Shown here one piece after another: positions 1 through 12,029 of a DNA stretch of 64,000 bases; position 1 is the first letter of the stretch, and the number at the start of each line of letters is the position of its first letter. Made by a program: the position numbers and the translations under genes. The stretch lies in NCBI GenBank assembly GCA_037893245.1, contig JBAIAA010000262.1, positions 2,728,001-2,792,000 of the forward strand, read 5' to 3'. The notes beneath the pieces were generated by a model. The model ran no database searches and had not been told where the DNA came from. It saw only the letters and a program-made list of their open reading frames with translations. The DNA comes from Crossaster papposus. Lineage: Eukaryota > Echinodermata > Asteroidea > Velatida > Solasteridae.

Positions 1-222
1 TGTCGGAACAGGCCCTCGAGTTATATATATGTAAAGGGAAAGAAGTGTGCATAAGAAATAAACACCTGATGTCGGAACAAGCCCTCGAGTTAAATATGTA
101 AAGGGAAATAAGTGTGCATAAGAAATAAACACCTGATGTCGGAACAAGCCCTCGAGTTAAATATGTAAAGGGAAAAAAGTGTGCATAATAAATAAACACC
201 TGATGTCGGAACAAGCCCTCGA

Positions 223-289
223 GTTAAATATGTAAAGGGAAAGAAGTGTGCATAAGAAATAAACACCTGATGTCGGAACAAGCCCTCGA
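223..289 (+). repeat. Representative 67-bp monomer (major class)
   Basis: Type example of the common monomer. It begins GTTAAATATGTAAAGGG, has GAAGTGTGCATAAG in the middle, AAATAAACACCTGATG next, and ends in AAGCCCTCGA. Composition by count is 28 A, 13 T, 16 G and 10 C. The next monomer starts at 290. Where the phase starts is arbitrary. Confidence 0.95.
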
Positions 290-356
290 GTTAAATATGT
301 AAAGGGAAAGAAGTGTGCATAAGAAATAAACACCTGATGTCGGAACAGGCCCTCGA

Positions 357-425
357 GTTATATATATGTAAAGGGAAAGAAGTGTGCATAAGAAATAAAC
401 ACCTGATGTCGGAACAGGCCCTCGA
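357..425 (+). repeat. Representative 69-bp monomer (minor class)
   Basis: Same monomer but with GTTATATATATG in place of GTTAAATATG, which adds a TA dinucleotide. It is usually linked to GGAACAGGCCC instead of GGAACAAGCCC in the preceding unit. Because 69 is a multiple of three, runs of this class keep one frame and give a 23-residue peptide period on the + strand; this is very probably incidental. A second 69-bp form, GTTATAAATATG (for example near 1030 and 18214), appears independent. Confidence 0.93.
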
Positions 426-1845
426 GTTATATATATGTAAAGGGAAAGAAGTGTGCATAAGAAATAAACACCTGATCTCGGAACAAGCCCTCGAGTTAAA
501 TATGTAACGGGAAAGAAGTGTGCATAAGAAATAAACACCTGATGTCGGAACAAGCCCTCGAATTACATATGTAGAGGGAAAGAAGTGTGCATAAGAAATA
601 AACACCTGATGTCGGAACAAGCCCTCGAGTTAAATATGTAAAGGGAAAGAAGAGTGCATAAGAAATAAACACCTGATGTCGGAACAAGCCCTCGAGTTAA
701 ATATGTAAAGGGAAAGAAGTGTGCATAAGAAATAAACACCTGATGTCGGAACAAGCCCTCGAGTTAAATATATAAAGGAAAAGAAGTGTGCATAAGAAAT
801 AAACACCTGATGTCGGAACAAGCCCTCGAGTTAAATATGTAAAGGGAAAGAAGTATGCATAAGAAATAAACACCTGATGTCGAAACAAGCCCTCGAGTTA
901 AATATGTAAAGGGAAAGAAGTGTGCATAATAAATAAACACCTGATGTCGGAACAAGCCCTCGAGTTAAATATGTAAAGGGAAAGAAGTGTGCATAAGAAA
1001 TAAACACCTGATGTCGGAACAAGCCCTCGAGTTATAAATATGTAAAGGGAAAGAAGTGTGCATAAGAAATAAACACCTGATGTCGGAACAAGCCCTCGAG
1101 TTAAATATGTAAAGGGAAAGAAGTGTGCATCAGAAATAAACACCTGCTGTCGGAACAAGCCCTCGATTTAAATATGTAAAGGGAAAGAAGTGTGCATAAG
1201 AAATAAACACCTGATTTCGGAACAAGCCCTCGAGTTAAATATGTAAAGGGAAAGAAGTGTGCATCAGAAATAAACACCTGATGTCGGAACAAGCCCTCGA
1301 GTTAAATATGTAAAGGGAAAGAAGTGTGCATAAGAAATAAACACCTGATGTCGGAACAAGCCCTCGAGTTATATATATGTAAAGGGAAAGAAGTGTGCAT
1401 AAGAAATAAACACCTGATGTCGGAACAGGCCCTCGAGTTATATATATGTAAAGGGAAAGAAGTGTGCATAAGAAATAAACACCTGATGTCGGAACAAGCC
1501 CTCGAGTTAAATATGTAAAGGGAAAGAAGTATGCATCAGAAATAAACACCTGATGTCGAAACAAGCCCTCGAGTTATATATATGTAAAGGGAAAGAAGTG
1601 TGCATAAGAAATAAACACCTGATGTCGGAACAAGCCCTCGAGTTAAATATGTAAAGGGAAAAAAGTGTGCATAATAAATAAACACCTGATGTCGGAACAA
1701 GCCCTCGAGTTAAATATGTAAAGGGAAAGAAGTGTTCATAAGAAATAAACACCTGATGTCGGAACAGGCCCTCGAGTTATATATATGTAAAGGGAAAGAA
1801 GTGTGCATAAGAAATAAACACCTGATCTCGGAACAAGCCCTCGAG

Positions 1846-3871
1846 TTAAATATGTAACGGAAAAGAAGTGAGCATAAGAAATAAACACCTGATGTCGGAA
1901 CAAGCCCTCGAATTACATATGTAGAGGGAAAGAAGTGTGCATAAGAAATAAACACCTGATGTCGGAACAAGCCCTCGAGTTAAATATGTAAAGGGAAAGA
2001 AGAGTGCATAAGAAATAAACACCTGATGTCGGAACAAGCCCTCGAGTTAAATATGTAAAGGGAAAGAAGTGTGCATAAGAAATAAACACCTGATGTCGGA
2101 ACAAGCCCTCGAGTTAAATATGTAAAGGGATTGAAGTGTGCATAAGAAATAGACACCTGATGTCGGAACAAGCCCTCGAGTTAAATATGTAAAGGGAAAG
2201 AAGTGTGCATAAGAAATATACACCTGATTTCGGTACAAGCCCTCGAGTTAAATACGTAAAGGGAAAGAAGTGTGCATAAGAAATAAACACCTGATATCGG
2301 AACACGCCCTCGAGTTAAATATGTAAAGGGAAAGAAGTGTGCATAAGAAATAAACACTTGATGTCGGAACAAGCCCTCGAGTTATATATATGTAAAGGGA
2401 AAGAAGTGTGCATAATAAATAAACACCTGATGTCGGAACAGGCCCTCGAGTTATATATATGTAAAGGGAAAGAAGTGTGCATAAGAAATAAACACCTGAT
2501 GTCGGAACAAGCCCTCGAGTTAAATATGTAAAGGGAAAAAAGTGTGCATAATAAATAAACACCTGATGTCGGAACAAGCCCTCGAGTTAAATATGTAAAG
2601 GGAAAGAAGTGTGCATAAGAAATAAACACCTGATGTCGGAACAAGCCCTCGAGTTAAATATGTAAAGGGAAAGAAGTGTGCATAAGAAATAAACACCTGA
2701 TGTCGGAACAGGCCCTCGAGTTATATATATGTAAAGGGAAAGAAGTGTGCATAAGAAATAAACACCTGATGTCGGAACAGGCCCTCGAGTTATATATATG
2801 TAAAGGGAAAGAAGTGTGCATAAGAAATAAACACCTGATCTCGGAACAAGCCCTCGAGTTAAATATGTAACGGAAAAGAAGTGAGCATAAGAAATAAACA
2901 CCTGATGTCGGAACAAGCCCTCGAATTACATATGTAGAGGGAAAGAAGTGTGCATAAGAAATAAACACCTGATGTCGGAACAAGCCCTCGAGTTAAATAT
3001 GTAAAGGGAAAGAAGAGTGCATAAGAAATAAACACCTGATGTCGGAACAAGCCCTCGAGTTAAATATGTAAAGGGAAAGAAGTGTGCATAAGAAATAAAC
3101 ACCTGATGTCGGAACAAGCCCTCGAGTTAAATATGTAAAGGGATTGAAGTGTGCATAAGAAATAGACACCTGATGTCGGAACAAGCCCTCGAGTTAAATA
3201 TGTAAAGGGAAAGAAGTGTGCATAAGAAATATACACCTGATTTCGGTACAAGCCCTCGAGTTAAATACGTAAAGGGAAAGAAGTGTGCATAAGAAATAAA
3301 CACCTGATATCGGAACACGCCCTCGAGTTAAATATGTAAAGGGAAAGAAGTGTGCATAAGAAATAAACACTTGATGTCGGAACAAGCCCTCGAGTTATAT
3401 ATATGTAAAGGGAAAGAAGTGTGCATAATAAATAAACACCTGATGTCGGAACAGGCCCTCGAGTTATATATATGTAAAGGGAAAGAAGTGTGCATAAGAA
3501 ATAAACACCTGATGTCGGAACAAGCCCTCGAGTTAAATATGTAAAGGGAAAAAAGTGTGCATAATAAATAAACACCTGATGTCGGAACAAGCCCTCGAGT
3601 TAAATATGTAAAGGGAAAGAAGTGTGCATAAGAAATAAACACCTGATGTCGGAACAAGCCCTCGAGTTAAATATGTAAAGGGAAAGAAGTGTGCATAAGA
3701 AATAAACACCTGATGTCGGAACAGGCCCTCGAGTTATATATATGTAAAGGGAAAGAAGTGTGCATAAGAAATAAACACCTGATGTCGGAACAGGCCCTCG
3801 AGTTATATATATGTAAAGGGAAAGAAGTGTGCATAAGAAATAAACACCTGATCTCGGAACAAGCCCTCGAG
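1846..3871 (+). repeat. Tandem 1013-bp HOR, two copies
   Basis: Block 1846-2858 is repeated in 2859-3871 (15 x 67 + 8, that is, four 69-bp monomers among fifteen). Shared markers are TAACGGAAAAGAAGTGAGC, GGGATTGAAGTG, AGACACCTG, TCGGTACAAG, ATACGTAAAGG and GATATCGGAACACG. This pair sits between the two halves of the 3376-bp relationship and may have expanded inside it. Confidence 0.85.
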
Positions 3872-6159
3872 TTAAATATGTAACGGGAAAGAAGTGTGCA
3901 TAAGAAATAAACACCTGATGTCGGAACAAGCCCTCGAATTACATATGTAGAGGGAAAGAAGTGTGCATAAGAAATAAACACCTGATGTCGGAACAAGCCC
4001 TCGAGTTAAATATGTAAAGGGAAAGAAGAGTGCATAAGAAATAAACACCTGATGTCGGAACAAGCCCTCGAGTTAAATATGTAAAGGGAAAGAAGTGTGC
4101 ATAAGAAATAAATACCTGATGTCGGAACAAGCCCTCGAGTTAAATATATAAAGGAAAAGAAGTGTGCATAAGAAATAAACACCTGATGTCGGAACAAGCC
4201 CTCGAGTTAAATATGTAAAGGGAAAGAAGTATGCATAAGAAATAAACACCTGATGTCGAAACAAGCCCTCGAGTTAAATATGTAAAGGGAAAGAAGTGTG
4301 CATAATAAATAAACACCTGATGTCGGAACAAGCCCTCGAGTTAAATATGTAAAGGGAAAGAAGTGTGCATAAGAAATAAACACCTGATGTCGGAACAAGC
4401 CCTCGAGTTATAAATATGTAAAGGGAAAGAAGTGTGCATAAGAAATAAACACCTGATGTCGGAACAAGCCCTCGAGTTAAATATGTAAAGGGAAAGAAGT
4501 GTGCATCAGAAATAAACACCTGCTGTCGGAACAAGCCCTCGATTTAAATATGTAAAGGGAAAGAAGTGTGCATAAGAAATAAACACCTGATTTCGGAACA
4601 AGCCCTCGAGTTAAATATGTAAAGGGAAAGAAGTGTGCATCAGAAATAAACACCTGATGTCGGAACAAGCCCTCGAGTTAAATATGTAAAGGGAAAGAAG
4701 TTTGCATAAGAAATAAACACCTGATGTCGGAACAAGCCCTCGAGTTATATATATGTAAAGGGAAAGAAGTATGCATAAGAAATAAACACCTGATGTCGGA
4801 ACAGGCCCTCGAGTTATATATATGTAAAGGGAAAGAAGTGTGCATAAGAAATAAACACCTGATGTCGGAACAAGCCCTCGAGTTAAATATGTAAAGGGAA
4901 AGAAGTATGCATCAGAAATAAACACCTGATGTCGAAACAAGCCCTCGAGTTATATATATGTAAAGGGAAAGAAGTGTGCATAAGAAATAAACACCTGATG
5001 TCGGAACAAGCCCTCGAGTTAAATATGTAAAGGGAAAAAAGTGTGCATAATAAATAAACACCTGATGTCGGAACAAGCCCTCGAGTTAAATATGTAAAGG
5101 GAAAGAAGTGTTCATAAGAATTAAACACCCGATGTCGGAACAGGCCCTCGAGTTATATATATGTAAAGGGAAAGAAGTGTGCATAAGAAATAAACACCTG
5201 ATCTCGGAACAAGCCCTCGAGTTAAATATGTAACGGGAAAGAAGTGAGCATAAGAAATAAACACCTGATGTCGGAACAAGCCCTCGAATTACATATGTAG
5301 AGGGAAAGAAGTGTGCATAAGAAATAAACACCTGATGTCGGAACAAGCCCTCGAGTTAAATATGTAAAGGGAAAGAAGAGTGCATAAGAAATAAACACCT
5401 GATGTCGGAACAAGCCCTCGAGTTAAATATGTAAAGGGAAAGAAGTGTGCATCAGAAATAAACACCTGATGTCGGAACAAGCCCTCGAGTTAAATATGTA
5501 AAGGGAAAGAAGTGTGCATAAGAAATAAACACCTGATGTCGGAACAAGCCCTCGAGTTAAATATGTAAAGGGAAAGAAGTGTGCATAAGAAATAAACACC
5601 TGGTGTCGGAACAAGCCCTCGAGTTAAATATGTAAAGGGAAAGAAGTGTGCATAAGAAATAAACACCTGATGTCGGAACAAGCCCTCGAGTTATAAATAT
5701 GTAAAGGGAAAGAAGTGTGCATAAGAAATAAACACCTGATGTCGGAACAAGCCCTCGAGTTAAATATGTAAAGGGAAAGAAGTGTGCATCAGAAATAAAC
5801 ACCTGCTGTCGGAACAAGCCCTCGATTTAAATATGTAAAGGGAAAGAAGTTTGCATAAGAAATAAACACCTGATTTCGGAACAAGCCCTCGAGTTAAATA
5901 TGTAAAGGGAAAGAAGTGTGCATCAGAAATAAACACCTGATGTCGGAACAAGCCCTCGAGTTAAATATGTAAAGGGAAAGAAGTGTGCATAAGAAATAAA
6001 CACCTGATGTCGGAACAAGCCCTCGAGTTAAATATGTAAAGGGAAAGAAGTGTGCATAAGAAATAAACACCTGATGTCGGAACAAGCCTTCGAGTTAAAT
6101 ATGTAAAGGGAAAGAAGTGTGCATAAGAAATAAACACCTGATTTCGGAACAAGCCCTCG

Positions 6160-7239
6160 AGTTAAATATGTAAAGGGAAAGAAGTGTGCATCAGAAATAA
6201 ACACCTGATGTCGGAACAAGCCCTCGAGTTAAATATGTAAAGGGAAAGAAGTGTGCATAAGAAATAAACACCTTATGTCGGAACAAGCCCTCGAGTTATA
6301 TATATGTAAAGGGAAAGAAGTGTGCATAAGAAATAAACACCTGATGTCGGAACAGGCCCGCGAGTTATATATATGTAAAGGGAAAGAAGTGTGCATAATA
6401 AATAAACACCTGATGTCGGAACAAGCCCTCGAGTTAAATATGTAAAGGGAAAGAAGTGTGCATAAGAAATAAACACCTGATGTCGGAACAAGCCCTCGAG
6501 TTAAATATGTAAAGGGAAAGAAGTGTCCATAAGAAATAAACACCTGCTGTCGGAACAAGCCCTCGAGTTAAATATATAATGGGAAATAAGTATACATAAA
6601 AAATAAACACGTGATGTCGAAACAAGCCCTCGAGTTAAATATGTAAAGGGAAAGAAGTGTGCATAATAAATAAACACCTGATGTCGGAACAAGCCCTCGA
6701 GTTAAATATGTAAAGGGAAAGAAGTGTTCATAAGAAATAAACACCTGATGTCGGAACAGGCCCTCGAGTTATATATATGTAAAGGGAAAGAAGTGTGCAT
6801 AAGAAATAAACACCTGATCTCGGAACAAGCACTCGAGTTAAATATGTAACGGGAAAGAAGTGTGCATAAGAAATAAACACCTGATGTCGGAACAAGCCCT
6901 CGAATTACATATGTAGAGGGAAAGAAGTGTGCATCAGAAATAAACACCTGATGTCGGAACAAGCCCTCGAGTTAAATATGTAAAGGGAAAGAAGAGTGCA
7001 TAAGAAATAAACACCTGATGTCGGAACAAGCCCTCGAGTTATATATGTAAAGGGAAAGAAGTGTGCATAAGAAATAAACACCTGATCTCGGAACAAGCCC
7101 TCGAGTTAAATATGTAACGGGAAAGAAGTGTACATAAGAAATAAACACCTGATGTCGGAACAAGCCCTCGAATTACATATGTAGAGGGAAAGAAGTGTGC
7201 ATAAGAAATAAACACCTGATGTCGGAACAAGCCCTCGAG
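6160..7239 (+). repeat. Dispersed HOR segment, copy at +6068 bp
   Basis: The variant order here, including GAACAGGCCCGCGAG, GTGTCCATAAG, AAGTATACATAA, GTGTTCATAAG and GAACAAGCACTCGAG, recurs at about 12228-13307 and again in later copies at 13.7-17.6 kb. The copy here carries private changes, such as AATATATAATGGG near 6570 and ATACATAAAAAAT near 6592. It is therefore an older or independently mutated member. Confidence 0.75.
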
Positions 7240-7911
7240 TTAAATATGTAAAGGGAAATAATTATGCATAAGAAATAAACACCTGATGTCGAAACAAGCC
7301 CTCGAGTTAAATATGTAAAGGGAAAGAAGTGTGCATAATAAATAAACACCTGATGTCGGAACAAGCCCTCGAGTTAAATATGTAAAGGGAAAGAAGTGTG
7401 CATAAGAAATAAACACCTGATGTCGGAACAAGCCCTCGAGTTATAAATATGTAAAGGGAAAGAAGTGTGCATAAGAAATAAACACCTGATGTCGGAACAA
7501 GCCCTCGAGTTAAATATGTAAAGGGAAAGAAGTGTGCATAAGAAATAAACACCTGGTGTCGGAACAAGCCCTCGAGTTAAATATGTAAAGGGAAAGAAGT
7601 GTGCATCAGAAATAAACACCTGATGTCGGAACAAGCCCTCGAGTTAAATATGTAAAGGGAAAGAAGTGTGCATAAGAAATAAACACCTGATGTCGGAACA
7701 AGCACTCGAGTTAAATATGTAAAGGCAAAGAAGTGTGCATAATAAATAAACACCTGGTGTCGGAACAAGCCCTCGAGTTAAATATGTAAAGGGAAAGAAG
7801 TGTGCATAAGAAATAAACACCTGATGTCGGAACAAGCCCTCGAGTTAAATATGTAAAGGGAAAGAAGTGTGCATAAGAAATAAACACCTGATGTCGGAAC
7901 AAGCCCTCGAG

Positions 7912-8313
7912 TTAAATATGTAAAGGGATTGAAGTGTGCATAAGAAATAGACACCTGATGTCGGAACAAGCCCTCGAGTTAAATATGTAAAGGGAAAGAA
8001 GTGTGCATAAGAAATATACACCTGATTTCGGTACAAGCCCTCGAGTTAAATACGTAAAGGGAAAGAAGTGTGCATAAGAAATAAACACCTGATATCGGAA
8101 CACGCCCTCGAGTTAAATATGTAAAGGGAAAGAAGTGTGCATAAGAAATAAACACCTGATGTCGGAACAAGCCCTCGAGTTAAATATGTAAAGGGAAAGA
8201 AGTGTGCATAAGAAATATACACCTGATTTCGGTACAAGCCCTCGAGTTAAATACGTAAAGGGAAAGAAGTGTGCATAAGAAATAAACACCTGATATCGGA
8301 ACACGCCCTCGAG
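7912..8313 (+). repeat. Local 201-bp (three-monomer) tandem duplication
   Basis: The markers AAATATACACC, TCGGTACAAG, ATACGTAAAGG and ATATCGGAACACG occur at 8014-8104 and again 201 bp later at 8215-8305. The offset is exactly three 67-bp monomers. It is the smallest clear block duplication I could place by eye. Confidence 0.75.
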
Positions 8314-8652
8314 TTAAATATGTAAAGGGAAAGAAGTGTGCATAAGAAATAAACACTTGATGTCGGAACAAGCCCTCGAGTTATATATATGTAAAGGGAA
8401 AGAAGTGTGCATAATAAATAAACACCTGATGTCGGAACAGGCCCTCGAGTTATATATATGTAAAGGGAAAGAAGTGTGCATAAGAAATAAACACCTGATG
8501 TCGGAACAATCCCTCGAGTTAAATATGTAAAGGGAAATAAGTGTGCATAAGAAATAAACACCTGATGTCGGAACAAGCCCTCGAGTTAAATATGTAAAGG
8601 GAAAAAAGTGTGCATAATAAATAAACACCTGATGTCGGAACAAGCCCTCGAG

Positions 8653-9598
8653 TTAAATATGTAAAGGGAAAGAAGTGTGCATAAGAAATAAACACCTGAT
8701 GTCGGAACAAGCCCTCGAGTTAAATATGTAAAGGGAAAGAAGTGTGCATAAGAAATAAACACCTGATGTCGGAACAGGCCCTCGAGTTATATATATGTAA
8801 AGGGAAAGAAGTGTGCATAAGAAATAAACACCTGATGTCGGAACAGGCCCTCGAGTTATATATATGTAAAGGGAAAGAAGTGTGCATAAGAAATAAACAC
8901 CTGATCTCGGAACAAGCCCTCGAGTTAAATATGTAACGGGAAAGAATTGTGCATAAGAAATAAACACCTGATGTCGGAACAAGCCCTCGAATTACATATG
9001 TAGAGGGAAAGAAGTGTGCATAAGAAATAAACACCTGATGTCGGAACAAGCCCTCGAGTTAAATATGTAAAGGGAAAGAAGAGTGCATCAGAAATAAACA
9101 CCTGATGTCGGAACAAGCCCTCGAGTTAAATATGTAAAGGGAAAGAAGTGTGCATAAGAAATAAACACCTGATGTCGGAACAAGCCCTCGAGTTAAATAT
9201 GTAAAGGGAAAGAAGTGTGCATAAGAAATAAACACCTGATGTCGGAACAGGCCCTCGAGTTATATATATGTAAAGGGAAAGAAGTGTGCATAAGAAATAA
9301 ACACCTGATGTCGGAACAGGCCCTCGAGTTATATATATGGAAAGGGAAAGAAGTGTGCATAAGAAATAAACACCTGATCTCGGAACAAGCCCTCGAGTTA
9401 AATATGTAACGGGAAAGAAGTGTGCATAAGAAATAAACACCTGATGTCGGAACAAGCCCTCGAATTACATATGTAGAGGGAAAGAAGTGTGCATAAGAAA
9501 TAAACACCTGATGTCGGAACAAGCCCTCGAGTTAAATATGTAAAGGGAAAGAAGAGTGCATAAGAAATAAACACCTGATGTCGGAACAAGCCCTCGAG
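8653..9598 (+). repeat. Tandem 473-bp HOR, two copies
   Basis: Block 8653-9125 is followed by a close copy at 9126-9598 (7 x 67 + 4, two 69-bp monomers each). Both contain two GTTATATATATG monomers, then GATCTCGG, TAACGGG and ATTACATATGTAGAGG. Private differences include AAGAATTGTGC at about 8944 and TATATATGGAAAGG near 9334. Confidence 0.78.
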
Positions 9599-12029
9599 TT
9601 AAATATGTAAAGGGAAAGAAGTGTGCATAAGAAATAAACACCTGATGTCGGAACAAGCCCTCGAGTTAAATATGTAAAGGGAAAGAAGTGTGCATAATAA
9701 ATAAACACCTGATGTCGGAACAAGCCCTCGAGTTAAATATGTAAAGGGAAAGAAGTGTGCATAAGAAATAAACACCTGATGTCGGAACAAGCCCTCGAGT
9801 TATAAATATGTAAAGGGAAAGAAGTGTGCATAAGAAATAAACACCTGATGTCGGAACAAGCCCTCGAGTTAAATATGTAAAGGGAAAGAAGTGTGCATAA
9901 GAAATAAACACCTGCTGTCGGAACAAGCCCTCGATTTAAATATGTAAAGGGAAAGAAGTGTGCATAAGAAATAAACACCTGATTTCGGAACAAGCCCTCG
10001 AGTTAAATATGTAAAGGGAAAGAAGTGTGCATCAGAAATAAACACCTGATGTCGGAACAAGCCCTCGAGTTAAATATGTAAAGGGAAAGAAGTGTGCATA
10101 AGAAATAAACACCTGATGTCGGAACAAGCCCTCGAGTTATATATATGTAAAGGGAAAGAAGTGTGCATAAGAAATAAACACCTGATGTCGGAACAGGCCC
10201 TCGAGTTATATATATGTAAAGGGAAAGAAGTGTGCATAAGAAATAAACACCTGATGTCGGAACAAGCCCTCGAGTTAAATATGTAAAGGGAAAGAAGTAT
10301 GCATCAGAAATAAACACCTGATGTCGAAACAAGCCCTCGAGTTATATATATGTAAAGGGAAAGAAGTGTGCATAAGAAATAAACACCTGATGTCGGAACA
10401 AGCCCTCGAGTTAAATATGTAAAGGGAAATAAGTGTGCATAAGAAATAAACACATGATGTCGGAACAAGCCCTCGAGTTAAATATGTAAAGGGAAAAAAG
10501 TGTGCATAATAAATAAACACCTGATGTCGGAACAAGCCCTCGAGTTAAATATGTAAAGGGAAAGAAGTGTTCATAAGAAATAAACACCTGATGTCGGAAC
10601 AGGCCCTCGAGTTATATATATGTAAAGGGAAAGAAGTGTGCATCAGAAATAAACACCTGATCTCGGAACAAGCCCTCGAGTTAAATATGTAACGGGAAAG
10701 AAGTGTGCATAAGAAATAAACACCTGATGTCGGAACAAGCCCTCGAATTACATATGTAGAGGGAAAGAAGTGTGCATAAGAAATAAACACCTGATGTCGG
10801 AACAAGCCCTCGAGTTAAATATGTAAATGGAAAGAAGAGTGCATAAGAAATAAACACCTGATGTCGGAACAAGCCCTCGAGTTAAATATGTAAAGGGAAA
10901 GAAGTGTGCATAAGAAATAAACACCTGATTTCGGAACAAGCCCTCGAGTTAAATATGTAAAGGGAAAGAAGTGTGCATCAGAAATAAACACCTGATGTCG
11001 GAACAAGCCCTCGAGTTAAATATGTAAAGGGAAAGAAGTGTGCATAAGAAATAAACACCTGATGTCGGAACAAGCCCTCGAGTTATATATATGTAAAGGG
11101 AAAGAAGTGTGCATAAGAAATAAACACCTGATGTCGGAACAGGCCCTCGAGTTATATATATGTAAAGGGAAAGAAGTGTGCATAAGAAATAAACACCTGA
11201 TGTCGGAACAAGCCCTCGAGTTAAATATGTAAAGGGAAAGAAGTATGCATCAGAAATAAACACCTGATGTCGAAACAAGCCCTCGAGTTATATATATGTA
11301 AAGGGAAAGAAGTGTGCATAAGAAATAAACACCTGATGTCGGAACAAGCCCTCGAGTTAAATATGTAAAGGGAAATAAGTGTGCATCAGAAATAAACACC
11401 TGATGTCGGAACAAGCCCTCGAGTTAAATATGTAAAGGGAAAAAAGTGTGCATAATAAATAAACACCTGATGTCGGAACAAGCCCTCGAGTTAAATATGT
11501 AAAGGGAAAGAAGTGTTCATAAGAAATAAACACCTGATGTCGGAACAGGCCCTCGAGTTATATATATGTAAAGGGAAAGAAGTGTGCATAAGAAATAAAC
11601 ACCTGATCTCGGAACAAGCCCTCGAGTTAAATATGTAACGGGAAAGAAGTGTGCATAAGAAATAAACACCTGATGTCGGAACAAGCCCTCGAATTACATA
11701 TGTAGAGGGAAAGAAGTGTGCATCAGAAATAAACACCTGATGTCGGAACAAGCCCTCGAGTTAAATATGTAAAGGGAAAGAAGAGTGCATAAGAAATAAA
11801 CACCTGATGTCGGAACAAGCCCTCGAGTTAAATATGTAAAGGGAAAGAAGTGTGCATCAGAAATAAACACCTGATGTCGGAACAAGCCCTCGAGTTAAAT
11901 ATGTAAAGGGAAAGAAGTGTGCATAAGAAATAAACACCTGATGTCGGAACAAGCCCTCGAGTTAAATATGTAAAGGGAAAGAAGTGTGCATAAGAAATAA
12001 ACACCTGGTGTCGGAACAAGCCCTCGAGT

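Larger units (their letters stand above)
157..5422 (+). repeat. HOR with 3376-bp offset (157-2046 matches 3533-5422)
   Basis: The order of variant monomers in about 157-2046 is repeated 3376 bp later in about 3533-5422. The match includes the AAAAAAGTG/ATAATAAAT monomer, runs of 69-bp monomers, the TAACGGG then ATTACATATGTAGAGG pair, the CTGCTGTCGG then CTCGATTTAAAT pair, and GTATGCATCAG. The copies differ at scattered single bases. They diverge after about 2046/5422, where one copy has GCATAAG and the other GCATCAG. Confidence 0.82.

Noticed and set aside
223..289. CENP-B box in the monomer
   Set aside because: I looked for the TTCG....A..CGGG pattern on both strands of the common monomer and did not find it.
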